Origin: Lachnospiraceae bacterium
GTDB lineage: Bacteria > Bacillota > Clostridia > Lachnospirales > Lachnospiraceae
Direction of reading: 5' to 3'
Assembly: GCA_024404675.1 (NCBI GenBank)
Contig: JAKSPO010000004.1
Span: 1-64,000, forward strand
DNA: 64,000 bases
The translations under genes and the position numbers were made by a program. How positions within the stretch are numbered: the first letter of the stretch is position 1; the number at the start of each line of letters is the position of its first letter. Below, piece after piece: positions 1 to 8,150 of the stretch. Under the pieces are notes generated by a model that was given only the letters and a program-made list of their open reading frames with translations, ran no database searches and had not been told where the DNA came from.

Positions 1-3
1 AAA

Positions 4-52
4 TACCGACCTCCAATCGTTAGAATTTTGGTCTAACTTTTGGGGGTCGGTA
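4..52. repeat. 49-bp near-perfect palindrome with IS3-like ends
   Basis: Positions 4-16 pair with 40-52 (one G:T) and 19-24 pair with 32-37, leaving a 7-base loop, so almost the whole segment folds into one hairpin. The outward-reading right arm (TACCGACCCCCAAAAGTTAG) resembles the terminal inverted repeats I recall for IS3-family (IS150 group) elements, and the left arm is a diverged copy. It could be a collapsed IS remnant, a mini-element, or a transcription terminator for the gene ending at 94. No transposase is present inside the window. Confidence 0.5.
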
Positions 53-93
53 CACTCTGCTGCCCTTTTTCAAATCCATTTTAAACCAGTCTA

Positions 94-891
94 TTACAGT
101 GCCTCATCCGAAGCTGCTGCCTCGCCGTCTGCCGTATTCTCAGCCTGCGGTGCATCCTGCTCGAAGCTACTGCCGACGCCACCGGACATACTGATCTGCT
201 CAATCTCGCGATCATCAAGCGAAAGAGAAATTCCGTTGCCCCAAGGAGTTGCTGCTCTCTGTGCCATAAGGGCAGCCTCCTGCTTGCTGGGCTTCTTCGC
301 TCTCATAACACCAAAGAAGAACAGAATCAAAGCAAGCGCAAGGAAAATACCTGCGATAATCAGCTGTATCATCGCACTCTTCGTTGTCTTCAGCTCAACA
401 TAGTAAAGAATCATTGCGTCCATCAGCTCCTCGCTGTTGGTGCCGGAAGCCTTAATAAACTTCTCAAGATTCTTCTTAATCTCACCTTCAACCTTAATCA
501 GGCGACCCTGATAAGTGATTTCCTTCGTAAGCGCCTCAGACTTTCCTTCAATAAAGTTCCAGGTGCTGTCATACATTGCCTTGTAGGAAGGGAACATCGC
601 AGCATTTACCTTAATTCCGATATACTTCGTCATATTATCCTCGGTGGTCGGAACCAGATACCAGCGGAAGGTCTCCTTGTCGTCTCTTGTCTCATAGCAG
701 TAATAGTCGATTACCATTCTCGTCTTGCCGTGAACCATCTTACGGGGCTCAAAATCCTTCTCCGTAAGCTCAGCAACATCCGGGGAATTCTTCAAAGCCA
801 TAACGTCCTTGAAGGCAGGAATTCCCAGAAGCACCGAAAGAATAAGGAACATAATCACACCCATAACAGCTTTGTTTCTGTTTTCTCTCAT
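94..891 (-). CDS. Two-helix membrane protein, function unknown
   Basis: This 265-residue protein has an N-terminal hydrophobic helix (about residues 8-27), a roughly 140-residue extracytoplasmic region, a second helix (about 175-196) and a short cytoplasmic tail rich in Ala, Glu and Asp. No signal peptidase site is evident, so it is probably anchored at both ends of the soluble domain. The soluble part contains a Lys/Glu-rich helical stretch (about 115-150) but no motif I recognise. It is read away from the repeat-bearing membrane protein at 1086, with about 190 bp of shared upstream DNA. Being a gene is well supported by length and composition; its function is unknown. Confidence 0.75.
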   Translation of the reverse strand: MRENRNKAVMGVIMFLILSVLLGIPAFKDVMALKNSPDVAELTEKDFEPRKMVHGKTRMVIDYYCYETRDDKETFRWYLVPTTEDNMTKYIGIKVNAAMFPSYKAMYDSTWNFIEGKSEALTKEITYQGRLIKVEGEIKKNLEKFIKASGTNSEELMDAMILYYVELKTTKSAMIQLIIAGIFLALALILFFFGVMRAKKPSKQEAALMAQRAATPWGNGISLSLDDREIEQISMSGGVGSSFEQDAPQAENTADGEAAASDEAL

Positions 892-1001
892 TTATTACTC
901 CATTCCCGTGCCAATACACGTTCTGATCTATGCCCGATGCGAAATCGGCACACACGCGTACTATTATATCCGTCTCCCTCCCGATATGCAATAAAAAAAG
1001 G

Positions 1002-1038
1002 AAAATGCGTTGCATTTTTTTCGCATTATTGCTATAAT
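1002..1038 (+). promoter_or_regulatory. Sigma-A-type promoter with overlapping inverted repeat
   Basis: A -35 box TTGCAT (1010-1015), a 17-base spacer and a perfect -10 TATAAT (1033-1038) precede the gene at 1086. A perfect 7-base inverted repeat, AAAATGC-GTT-GCATTTT (1002-1018), covers the -35 box, where a repressor dimer could block polymerase. The dyad is seen directly; regulation is inferred. Confidence 0.7.
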
Positions 1039-1085
1039 CTTAACAAATGTTTGCGACCATAAAATGTAGAAAGAGGTTCCTAAAG

Positions 1086-1427
1086 ATGAAAAAACTGGTA
1101 AGCTTTATCGGCAGCGTGGTAGTAGTTCTTCTTGGTGCCTATGCTGTTATTCGTGTAATCAATCGCAAGAAATTCAGCGAGGAGATCGCTGAGGAGCATG
1201 ACGAGGAGGATATCTTCGAGGAGGATCCCGAAATCATCGGCGAGAATCCCGTATTCGTTTCCGACACGACCGGCGACGGCAATGTGGACACCTTCATGAT
1301 GGACACAACCGGCGACGGCAAGATTGATACCGTTCTTCTCGACACCACCGGTGACGGCGAGGTCGATACCGTTCTGACCGACACCACCGGCGACGGTGAG
1401 CTGGATACGATTTTCACCGATTTCTGA
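1086..1427 (+). CDS. Membrane-anchored protein with four DTTGDG calcium-loop-like repeats
   Basis: The start is placed at the ATG at 1086 because AGAAAGAGG lies just upstream; an in-frame ATG 39 bases earlier has no such site. The 113-residue product has one N-terminal membrane helix (about 5-23), an acidic linker (31-55), and four exactly 13-residue tandem repeats (60-111) of the form D-T-T-G-D-G-x-x-D-T-hydrophobic(2)-x. The spacing of Asp and Gly resembles EF-hand, dockerin or thrombospondin-3 calcium loops, so Ca2+ binding outside the membrane is plausible but unproven. A strong promoter precedes it and a stem-loop terminator follows, so it is probably transcribed alone. Confidence 0.8.
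   Translation: MKKLVSFIGSVVVVLLGAYAVIRVINRKKFSEEIAEEHDEEDIFEEDPEIIGENPVFVSDTTGDGNVDTFMMDTTGDGKIDTVLLDTTGDGEVDTVLTDTTGDGELDTIFTDF
1263..1418 (+). repeat. Four in-frame 39-bp tandem repeats
   Basis: Each 39-bp unit encodes one DTTGDG-type repeat of the preceding gene. The units differ mainly at the two residues after the second Gly and in the hydrophobic trio, which suggests duplication followed by limited drift. Confidence 0.85.
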
Positions 1428-1458
1428 TCGGACATCGTATACTGATTGTAAATGAAAG

Positions 1459-1510
1459 ATGCCTGCAAATGACCGTTCGCGGTTTCATCTGCAGGCATTT
1501 TGTTTTGTTA
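1459..1510 (+). terminator. Rho-independent terminator
   Basis: ATGCCTGCA (1459-1467) pairs with TGCAGGCAT (1490-1498), with an inner stem closed by a TTCG loop, followed by TTTTGTTTTGTT. It ends the 1086-1427 transcript. The T-run on the opposite strand is poor. Confidence 0.85.
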
Positions 1511-1535
1511 TTTCTAAAAAAGGAATCTTGCCGTG

Positions 1536-2243
1536 TCACACCCCGGTCAGGTCTCTGATTACCTCGCCGGCGAGCAGCAGTCCCATCACGGAGGGCACAT
1601 AAGAAATACTTCCCGGCACCGCCTTTCCGTTCTCAAAAACACCGCTTTGGCGGGGCGACTCCTTGGAGTACACCACCTTCACCTTACGGATTCCTCTTTC
1701 CTTCAATTCCTTCCGCATCACTCTTGCAAGCGGGCACACAGAGGTCTTCTCGATATCCGTCACCTCAAATGCTCCCGCGTCAAGCTTGTTGCCGGCGCCC
1801 ATCGCGCAGATGACCGGCACGCCGGCCTTCCTTGCGCATTCGACAAGTGCGATCTTGCCGGAAACCGTGTCAATGGCATCCACTACATAATCAAACTCTT
1901 CGAACGGAAAATCAGCCGTGTTGTCCGGCAGAAAGAAGGTATGGTAAAGGTTTACCCGGATGTCCGGATTGATCTCTGCCACCCGTTCCTTAGCCACATC
2001 CGTCTTCGGTCTGCCGATTGTCTTATGGGTAGCAAGAATCTGACGATTCAGGTTGCTTTCACTGAATATGTCACGATCCACGAGGTCTAACGTACCAACA
2101 CCGGCGCGGGCTAGTGCCTCCACTACATATCCGCCAACACCACCTAGGCCGAACACCGCCACTCTGCTATTCGCTAGCTTCTCCACCTGGGGCTTGCCAA
2201 TCAGCCATTCCGTTCTCTGAAACTGTTCCTTGTTCGTATCCAT
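1536..2243 (-). CDS. tcdA: tRNA threonylcarbamoyladenosine dehydratase TcdA
   Basis: This 235-residue E1-like (ThiF/MoeB/HesA fold) enzyme uses ATP to cyclise the t6A modification at position 37 of ANN-decoding tRNAs. Visible family features are the nucleotide-binding loop GLGGVGG (32-38), SESNLNRQ (61-68), VDAIDT (121-126) and a CPLARVMRKEL segment (170-180) typical of TcdA/YgdL. MoeB-type paired zinc cysteines are not evident, which argues against a MoeB or ThiF role. Its length is near normal for short Firmicute TcdA proteins. GAAAGGA lies upstream of the ATG. The t6A-synthesis enzyme Sua5 is also in the window, at 31694-32749. Confidence 0.88.
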   Translation of the reverse strand: MDTNKEQFQRTEWLIGKPQVEKLANSRVAVFGLGGVGGYVVEALARAGVGTLDLVDRDIFSESNLNRQILATHKTIGRPKTDVAKERVAEINPDIRVNLYHTFFLPDNTADFPFEEFDYVVDAIDTVSGKIALVECARKAGVPVICAMGAGNKLDAGAFEVTDIEKTSVCPLARVMRKELKERGIRKVKVVYSKESPRQSGVFENGKAVPGSISYVPSVMGLLLAGEVIRDLTGV

Positions 2244-2275
2244 CTCGCAATCCTTTCTATGTCAGTTCAAACGAA

Positions 2276-2298
2276 AGGGGCTGTACAAAACAGCCCCT
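2276..2298 (-). terminator. Terminator of the 2317-5610 gene
   Basis: AGGGGCTGT (2276-2284) pairs with ACAGCCCCT (2290-2298). Read on the minus strand it is followed by TTTCGTTTG, immediately after the stop of the large membrane protein. Confidence 0.7.
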
Positions 2299-2316
2299 CG
2301 TCATTCAATCGAAATA

Positions 2317-5300
2317 TTAATCCAGATCAAACAGCTCGTCGTTCTGATACTTGACACTGTTCTTCTTTCGAATCTCCTCAAGACGCTCGCGAAGCTTGTT
2401 GCGACGCTCCTCGTCAGCCGAAACCGAAGCACCCTCTGCAAGCTCAGGTTCTTCATCCATCGGAAGTCCCGGTTCTTCATCCATCGGAAGCTCCGGCTCG
2501 TCGTCCATGGGAAGCTCCGGCTCATCCATCATCGGAAGCTCAGGCTCGTCGTCCATGGGAAGCTCAGGCTCATCGTCCATCGGAAGTTCCGGCTCATCCA
2601 TCATCGGAAGTTCAGGCTCTTCGTCCATCGGAAGCTCCGGCTCGTCGTCCATCGGAAGTTCCGGCTCATCCATCATCGGAAGCTTCACATCCACGGGAAG
2701 ATCCGGCTCCTCTTCCGGAAGCTCAAAATCCACATCCATCGGAAGCTCCGGCTCCTCATCCAAAGCGCCTGCGGGAAGAACGATATCGTCGTCATCGTCA
2801 TCATCCCCAAGCCAGGAAGCCGTATCCTTCTTCTTACCGAAGGAAGGCATCTTGTAGCTACCCTTGTTCAGATAATCATCACCCTCATCCGGCTCTTCTT
2901 CAATCATAGAATCAAAACCAAAACCGTGGAAGGTCGGAAGTACAAAGTCTTCAAGCACTTCTCTCTCGGTTGAAACAGTTTCCTCTTCTTCTGAGTCTCT
3001 CACATAACCTGTTCCAATCGGAGGGATCTCGTCCTCATGCGCCATAGCCTCACCATCGCTGCTTTCAGGCATCTCTTCCTCGTAAGAAGCTGTAATCTCG
3101 TTATCCACAGGCAACTCCGGCTCATACAAAGCAGCTGCCTCTTCCTCCATAGCCGCAGGCTCCAAAGCCTCTTCCATAGAAGGAGCCTCCTCGGTATCCT
3201 CCTGCTCAGCAATGGTACTGAAGAAATGGAAGGCCGTAGCACGATTGTCCTTCGGTGCCTCCTCGTCCTCTTCGACATCAGCTGCCGGAGTAAGGTAGGT
3301 ATCCTCGTCTGCCATCGGGTTCTCCCCTGCGAAGGATGCGTAGAAGGGATTGAAGAACTGGTTGGCTTCCTGCGGTGCAGATGCCTCTTCCTGCGGTGCA
3401 GGTGCCTCTTCCTCTTCCTCATCCTCCGGCGCCGGTTCTGCACCCTTAGCCTGCAACGCGCTCAGCACATCATCGGACATCACAGCAATCGGCTCCTCAT
3501 ATGCGGGTGCCGCAGTATTTCCAAACATCGAGGAAAGCAGCTCCTCGTTATAATTCGGGAACACCTGATCCGGAAGCTCTTCATTCTCTACAGGATATCT
3601 TGTATCGGGGAAATCCTCGTCGTTATTATCCTCCGCCAGAGCTACATCCTCAACATATGCATCGAAATTGTTCGGCACCTCATCAAGCAAAATACTCTCA
3701 ACCGCCTCATTCTGCGGTGCCTCCGGAGCGCTTACCGGCTCATAAGGATATGCGTTCTCCTCCTTAAGGCTTTCCTCAAACTCTTCGGAAAATGTGCCGT
3801 CTGCCATTGCTTCTTCGATACGTTCGCGAGCAATTCTGTCAATCTCTTCCTGCTCCCTTGCAGCTTCCTCCGCTGCAAATCTTGCTGCCTCTTCGGCTTC
3901 TCTTCTTGCGGCTTCTTCTGCTGCAAGTCTTGCTGCTTCCTCAGCTGCAAGTCTCGCTGCTTCCTCGGCGGCAAGTCTCGCTGCCTCTTCAGCCTCTCTT
4001 CTTGCTGCTTCCTCTGCCGCAAGTCTCGCTGCCTCCTCGGCTTCTCTTCTTGCTGCTTCCTCTGCCGCAAGTTTCGCTGCAAGCTGTGCTGCCTGTGCAG
4101 CTTCCTCCGCTGCTCTCGCCTCTTCCTCCGCGCGACGCGCCTCTTCGATTGCCGCAAGCTCCTCGCTGATTCGTACGGCCTCAGCCTCAGCAGCGGCCGG
4201 TGATGCGATATTAACCGGGGTTTCCATCGTTTCCTCAGAAGCGGTCAATGCCTGACGCTCCGCACGCATCCCGAGCGCCTTTACACTATTCGAAAGCTCC
4301 GCTGTAGTAGCAAGCAGCTTTCCATACATTTCTGTCATTCGCGCATAGGTTTCGGTGAGACTTGCGATGCTCTTCTCATCCTCCTCAAGGCGGTTCGCAA
4401 GAACCTCCTCCCAGTTGCTTTCCTCGTGAACAACCTTACGCTCGGTCACGATTGTTTTCATGTAATACTCTTTATAGGTTACGCTGTTGCCAAATACGCA
4501 GAACATACCAAGTCCGACTGCAATCAGCATAATACCGCAGATGGAGTTGTACTGCACATCGATGACATTTGTCAGAAGCAGTACACCGCCAAGCATCATC
4601 AGAAAGCTTACAACCATACCGACAACCGAGAACACACGAATCACATTTCTATGCTCAAGCTTCTGATCGCGGTCATAAACAATCTCTTCCTTCAAGGATT
4701 TCTGCAATCTTGAGCCGCTGATCGGAACAGTCAGAACAGGCTCCGGATTGACAACCTCCTCCGTCGCAACGCGCTCCGGCTTCGGCTGTACCTTCTCAGC
4801 GCTTTCCTTCTTCAAATCGTGGAACGAAGGCGTCTTCTGTGTCTTCTCGCCGGAAGTGCTTTCCTTCTCGGACTCTTTATCAATTGAATTATAAAGCTTC
4901 TTCATCGCTGCAAACGGGTCCTCCGTACTGCTGCCGTTATCGGCACTCTTCGTATTCTTCCCATCCTTCGACTTATTCTCGCCCACCTCCGCAACATACT
5001 GTCTCGTAGTTGCAAACAGTGTAAGAAGAATCGCGCCGAGGAAGGTAATCTCATGAATGATAAAGCTTACATTCCAGGTATCCGGCTTGTCGCCGCCCTT
5101 GGTATAGCAGGCAAGGGATTCAAACCCGCTTCTGAGCTTACCGATTGCACTGACAAAGCCCGGCAGAGCAAGCAGCACATTCAGTAATATGATCACGCCA
5201 ATCACTAAAACAGCAATCCATTTGGACGTATCGCTCTCTCCGCTTGCCGCTATCCAGAATATCCATCCGACGATGAACAGAAATGTCAGGAATATCCAGT

Positions 5301-5610
5301 AGCGTCCGTCAACCATAGAAGAAAGCACGAATCCCAGGCAATAGACACCGATCGGAATCAGCATTCCAAGCAAAGATTTACGGGAAAATGCGAACAGATA
5401 AACCACCAGTCCGATTACGCCGAGTGTCTGTATGAGCCACCCGAAATTCGCTAATGCCTCACCACCGAATATTGTATAAGTGCCGAACGCCGTGCTTGTC
5501 GGACCGATCTCAAATACAAAGAACATCATAAGAGCCGATACGACTGCCAGGAGTCCCGCAACATAAGGCAGCGTTGAATCCTGCCGAATCTGCAGCTTTG
5601 ATTTAATCAT
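2317..5610 (-). CDS. Large polytopic membrane protein with Ala/Glu coiled coil and EPELPMDD repeats
   Basis: The start is taken as the ATG at 5610, which has GGAGG eight bases upstream; the in-frame GTG at 5625 overlaps that site. The 1,097-residue product has about six membrane helices in its first 220 residues, a charged linker, two more helices (about 325-380), and then a long acidic cytoplasmic or extracytoplasmic tail. The tail holds an Ala/Glu/Arg array (units like EEAARLAAEEAARREA, coded by 3860-4130) predicted as a long helix or coiled coil, then a region of very high Asp/Glu content, and nine or so EPELPM(D/M)(D/E) octads near the C-terminus. I recognise no enzymatic domain. A scaffold or spacer role is possible. 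A TGG-TACAAT extended -10 at 5652-5660 may be its promoter. Confidence 0.85.
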   Translation of the reverse strand: MIKSKLQIRQDSTLPYVAGLLAVVSALMMFFVFEIGPTSTAFGTYTIFGGEALANFGWLIQTLGVIGLVVYLFAFSRKSLLGMLIPIGVYCLGFVLSSMVDGRYWIFLTFLFIVGWIFWIAASGESDTSKWIAVLVIGVIILLNVLLALPGFVSAIGKLRSGFESLACYTKGGDKPDTWNVSFIIHEITFLGAILLTLFATTRQYVAEVGENKSKDGKNTKSADNGSSTEDPFAAMKKLYNSIDKESEKESTSGEKTQKTPSFHDLKKESAEKVQPKPERVATEEVVNPEPVLTVPISGSRLQKSLKEEIVYDRDQKLEHRNVIRVFSVVGMVVSFLMMLGGVLLLTNVIDVQYNSICGIMLIAVGLGMFCVFGNSVTYKEYYMKTIVTERKVVHEESNWEEVLANRLEEDEKSIASLTETYARMTEMYGKLLATTAELSNSVKALGMRAERQALTASEETMETPVNIASPAAAEAEAVRISEELAAIEEARRAEEEARAAEEAAQAAQLAAKLAAEEAARREAEEAARLAAEEAARREAEEAARLAAEEAARLAAEEAARLAAEEAARREAEEAARFAAEEAAREQEEIDRIARERIEEAMADGTFSEEFEESLKEENAYPYEPVSAPEAPQNEAVESILLDEVPNNFDAYVEDVALAEDNNDEDFPDTRYPVENEELPDQVFPNYNEELLSSMFGNTAAPAYEEPIAVMSDDVLSALQAKGAEPAPEDEEEEEAPAPQEEASAPQEANQFFNPFYASFAGENPMADEDTYLTPAADVEEDEEAPKDNRATAFHFFSTIAEQEDTEEAPSMEEALEPAAMEEEAAALYEPELPVDNEITASYEEEMPESSDGEAMAHEDEIPPIGTGYVRDSEEEETVSTEREVLEDFVLPTFHGFGFDSMIEEEPDEGDDYLNKGSYKMPSFGKKKDTASWLGDDDDDDDIVLPAGALDEEPELPMDVDFELPEEEPDLPVDVKLPMMDEPELPMDDEPELPMDEEPELPMMDEPELPMDDEPELPMDDEPELPMMDEPELPMDDEPELPMDEEPGLPMDEEPELAEGASVSADEERRNKLRERLEEIRKKNSVKYQNDELFDLD
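2446..2682 (-). repeat. 24-bp in-frame repeat array (EPELPMDD octads)
   Basis: About nine consecutive 24-bp units encode EPELPM followed by DD, DE or MD. The MMD variants recur every third unit, giving a higher-order 72-bp period. This pattern fits recent expansion by unequal exchange or slippage. The boundaries are approximate. Confidence 0.8.
3860..4130 (-). repeat. Ala/Glu/Arg coiled-coil repeat array
   Basis: In-frame near-identical units of about 21-24 bp encode alternating EEAARLA and EEAARRE heptad-like segments in the middle of the large membrane protein. The boundaries are approximate. Confidence 0.75.
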
Positions 5611-5884
5611 AAAATATACCTCCACATAGGTATAGATATAGTAGTATAGTCATTGTACCACATCCCGCGCCTACTTTCTACAAAAATCCGAAAAATCAGC
5701 GCATTTTTTTAAGTGCGGTCGCGATGACGGAATCCCTTCCGAAAAACCGCTTACGAAGCGAAAAATGCGTCCGCTGTTCGCCACTTATGGATAAATCAAG
5801 CCGAAAATGGGATAACATAATCTATGTAAAAATAGAGAACTCTTTGTTATACTCAACGTAATTTCCAACAAGAAAGGCGTTAAT

Positions 5885-7489
5885 ATGAAGATCCATATCG
5901 ACCAGGTCGGTTATAAGCCAGGTTCACAGAAATATGCAATGATTTCTTCGGATGAACCGTTTTCGACCACTGTTACTCTTGAGAATATTGATGATTCTAC
6001 TTCTGTAGAACTTACTGTTTCCAATGCCGGCAAGGACCCCTATTCCGGGGATTATCTGTTGACGGTTGATTTCAGTCAGGTGCAGACCAAGGGGCGTTAC
6101 CGTCTCCTCTGCAAGGATTGTGAGCCCTCACCGGTTTTCGAGATCGGCGATCACGTATATGCGAATGCGACAAGAGATCTGTTCCGCATGTTTTATTTTA
6201 TGCGCTGCGGATGCTCTCTTCTTGAGAAGCATGCAGGCGTTTACAAGCATTCCTGCTGTCATAGCGGTCGTGTCCTTCGCTACACGGACGGTGTGATGCT
6301 CCCGCCGATTATCGGTGGCTGGCACGATGCCGGCGACTACGGACGCTACACCTCTCCCGGTGCGGTAGCAGCGGCACATCTGATGTACGCTTACGAGCTC
6401 TTCCCCACCAAATGCCCGTCCCTTTCGATTCCCGAAAGCGGCAACGGTACTCCCGATGTTCTGAACGAGTGCCGCTATGAGTTAGAGTGGCTTTTGAAGA
6501 TGCAATTTGAAGACGGCAGTGCTTCGCACAAGCTGACCAGTGAGCGTCATGCCGGCTTTATGATGCCTGAAGAGGACAAGAGCCAGTTTGTTCTTTATAT
6601 GACCTCCACGATGGCTACCGCGGATTTTGCTGCGGTTATGGCACTCGGTGCAAGACTTTTCCGCCGCTTTGATGCTTCGTTTGCAGACAGAATGCAGTCC
6701 GCCGCACTCCGTGCGAGAGATTACCTTTATAGCCATCCCGAGATGATTGGCTTTACCAATCCTCCCGGTTGCGGAACCGGCGGCTACGGCGACCGTTCCG
6801 ACACCGACGAGCGTATGTGGGCATTTGCCGAAATCTATCGACTCACAAAGGATGCACGCGACCTTGAGATGCTTACAAGTCTTGCCTCTGTCGAAAGCGG
6901 TAAGACTTGTCTTGGCTGGGGTCAGGTTGGAGGTCTTGCAGGTCTTTGCATTCTCTTCGCTCCGACCGACACCTTCCCCGAAGAGCTCTGTCTCTCCTTC
7001 CGAAGAGCATTTCTCGTGCAGGCCGACCGTCTCCGCACCATCGCACGCTCGAACAGCTTTCGTCTTGCGATGCCGCTTGACGCCTTCGGTTGGGGCAGCA
7101 ATATGGTCGTAATGGATCACGCCGCGACTCTGATTGTAGCGACACTTCTCTCCGGCAAGGCAGAATATGCTTCGCTTGCTGAGGACAATGTGCATTACCT
7201 TCTCGGACGCAATCCGCTCGATCGAAGCTACATAACCGGTCACGGTTCCAACCCCTTCAAAAACCCGCACAACCGTCCGACCGCCAGTGACGGAATCGAT
7301 GAGCCCTTCCCCGGACTCGTTTCCGGAGGTCCCAATGCACACCTCATGGATGCAGCCTGCCGTGAACTGATTGCGGAGGGCACACCGCCGCTTCGCTGTC
7401 ATGCGGACGTAGTCGGTTCGTATTCTACGAACGAGATCGCAATCTACTGGAATTCCATTACAGCATTGGTCTTCGCTTATTTTTCATAA
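5885..7489 (+). CDS. GH9 family glycoside hydrolase with N-terminal Ig-like domain, no signal peptide
   Basis: This 534-residue protein begins with an Ig-like CelD_N-type domain (about 1-90) followed by a GH9 (alpha/alpha)6 catalytic domain. The DAGDYGRY motif at 148-155 supplies the nucleophile-water base, and NEIAIYWNS near the end places the proton-donor Glu at residue 517. The LLGRNPLDRSYITGHG and HNRPT elements are also typical. The N-terminus has no signal peptide, lipobox or membrane helix, and no carbohydrate-binding or dockerin module follows. It is therefore probably an intracellular enzyme acting on imported oligosaccharides such as cellodextrins; some GH9 members act on glucosamine oligomers, and the substrate cannot be settled here. 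AGAAAGGCG precedes the ATG. It stands alone, closed by a strong terminator. Confidence 0.9.
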   Translation: MKIHIDQVGYKPGSQKYAMISSDEPFSTTVTLENIDDSTSVELTVSNAGKDPYSGDYLLTVDFSQVQTKGRYRLLCKDCEPSPVFEIGDHVYANATRDLFRMFYFMRCGCSLLEKHAGVYKHSCCHSGRVLRYTDGVMLPPIIGGWHDAGDYGRYTSPGAVAAAHLMYAYELFPTKCPSLSIPESGNGTPDVLNECRYELEWLLKMQFEDGSASHKLTSERHAGFMMPEEDKSQFVLYMTSTMATADFAAVMALGARLFRRFDASFADRMQSAALRARDYLYSHPEMIGFTNPPGCGTGGYGDRSDTDERMWAFAEIYRLTKDARDLEMLTSLASVESGKTCLGWGQVGGLAGLCILFAPTDTFPEELCLSFRRAFLVQADRLRTIARSNSFRLAMPLDAFGWGSNMVVMDHAATLIVATLLSGKAEYASLAEDNVHYLLGRNPLDRSYITGHGSNPFKNPHNRPTASDGIDEPFPGLVSGGPNAHLMDAACRELIAEGTPPLRCHADVVGSYSTNEIAIYWNSITALVFAYFS

Positions 7490-7523
7490 AAGCGTCATAA
7501 ACAAAAAGGTTAGGTAAATGAAA

Positions 7524-7562
7524 TGACCGAGTGGCTCAGATTAATTCTGAAACACTCGGTCA
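7524..7562. terminator. Bidirectional terminator between convergent genes
   Basis: TGACCGAGTG (7524-7533) pairs with CACTCGGTCA (7553-7562), with an inner TCAGA/TCTGA stem. It separates the GH9 gene from the convergent 2-oxoacid oxidoreductase operon. Confidence 0.85.
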
Positions 7563-7609
7563 CTTTATTCATCAGGGAATTTCACTGCCCCTTTTCATTC
7601 TTATCTATT

Positions 7610-8149
7610 CTACGCCTCGTAATCGTAACCCATCTTGATTGCCTTCGCATTCAGTTCCTTCAGGTCCTGATGACGGGCACTTACGATCTTATCAATAATC
7701 TTCTCTACATGCTCGGTGGAGATCAGACCGGTCTCCTTGATCATCTTGCCGACAAGAATCATGTTGGCAAGGGTGGGCATACCGTTGTCAGCAGCCATCT
7801 TGGTTGCCGGTACGGCAAATGCCTGAACGTCGGTACGATTAACCTTACGATCAATCAAAGAGCAGTCATAGAAAATCTTACCGCCGGGAACAACTGCGCT
7901 CTCATACTTATCAAGAGAAGGAAGATTCATTACAACCAGAATGTCCGGCTTCTCTACGATTGGAGAACCGATCACCTCATCGCTGAATACAACGGAACAG
8001 CTTGCGGTACCTCCACGCATCTCGGGACCGTAGGACGGAAGCCAGCTGACCTGCTTATCGGAGATCAGTCCTTCGTAAGCAAGGAATTTGCCGGAGAACA
8101 GAATACCCTGTCCACCGAAGCCTGCAAATAAAATGCCGGTCTGTGCCAT
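7610..8149 (-). CDS. 2-oxoacid:ferredoxin oxidoreductase, gamma subunit
   Basis: This 179-residue protein carries the gamma-subunit signature [17 protein letters not shown] near its N-terminus, found in pyruvate, 2-oxoglutarate and 2-oxoisovalerate ferredoxin oxidoreductases. The start at 8149 follows GGAGG and almost abuts the stop of the beta subunit. Longer in-frame extensions upstream lie inside the beta gene and are unlikely. It is the last gene of a six-gene operon and would complete an alpha-beta-gamma-delta complex using thiamine diphosphate and Fe-S clusters. Whether it prefers 2-oxoglutarate or branched-chain 2-oxoacids cannot be read from this subunit. Confidence 0.9.
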   Translation of the reverse strand: MAQTGILFAGFGGQGILFSGKFLAYEGLISDKQVSWLPSYGPEMRGGTASCSVVFSDEVIGSPIVEKPDILVVMNLPSLDKYESAVVPGGKIFYDCSLIDRKVNRTDVQAFAVPATKMAADNGMPTLANMILVGKMIKETGLISTEHVEKIIDKIVSARHQDLKELNAKAIKMGYDYEA

Positions 8150-8150
8150 A

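Noticed and set aside
2446-2682. Regular 24-bp spaced repeats that could suggest a CRISPR array
   Set aside because: Units are contiguous, in frame with a protein, and have no unique spacers; no cas genes are near.
3037-4203. Plus-strand frames of 388 residues or less across the repeat-bearing membrane protein
   Set aside because: They are Cys/Leu/Ser-rich low-complexity readings of the repeat arrays on the wrong strand.
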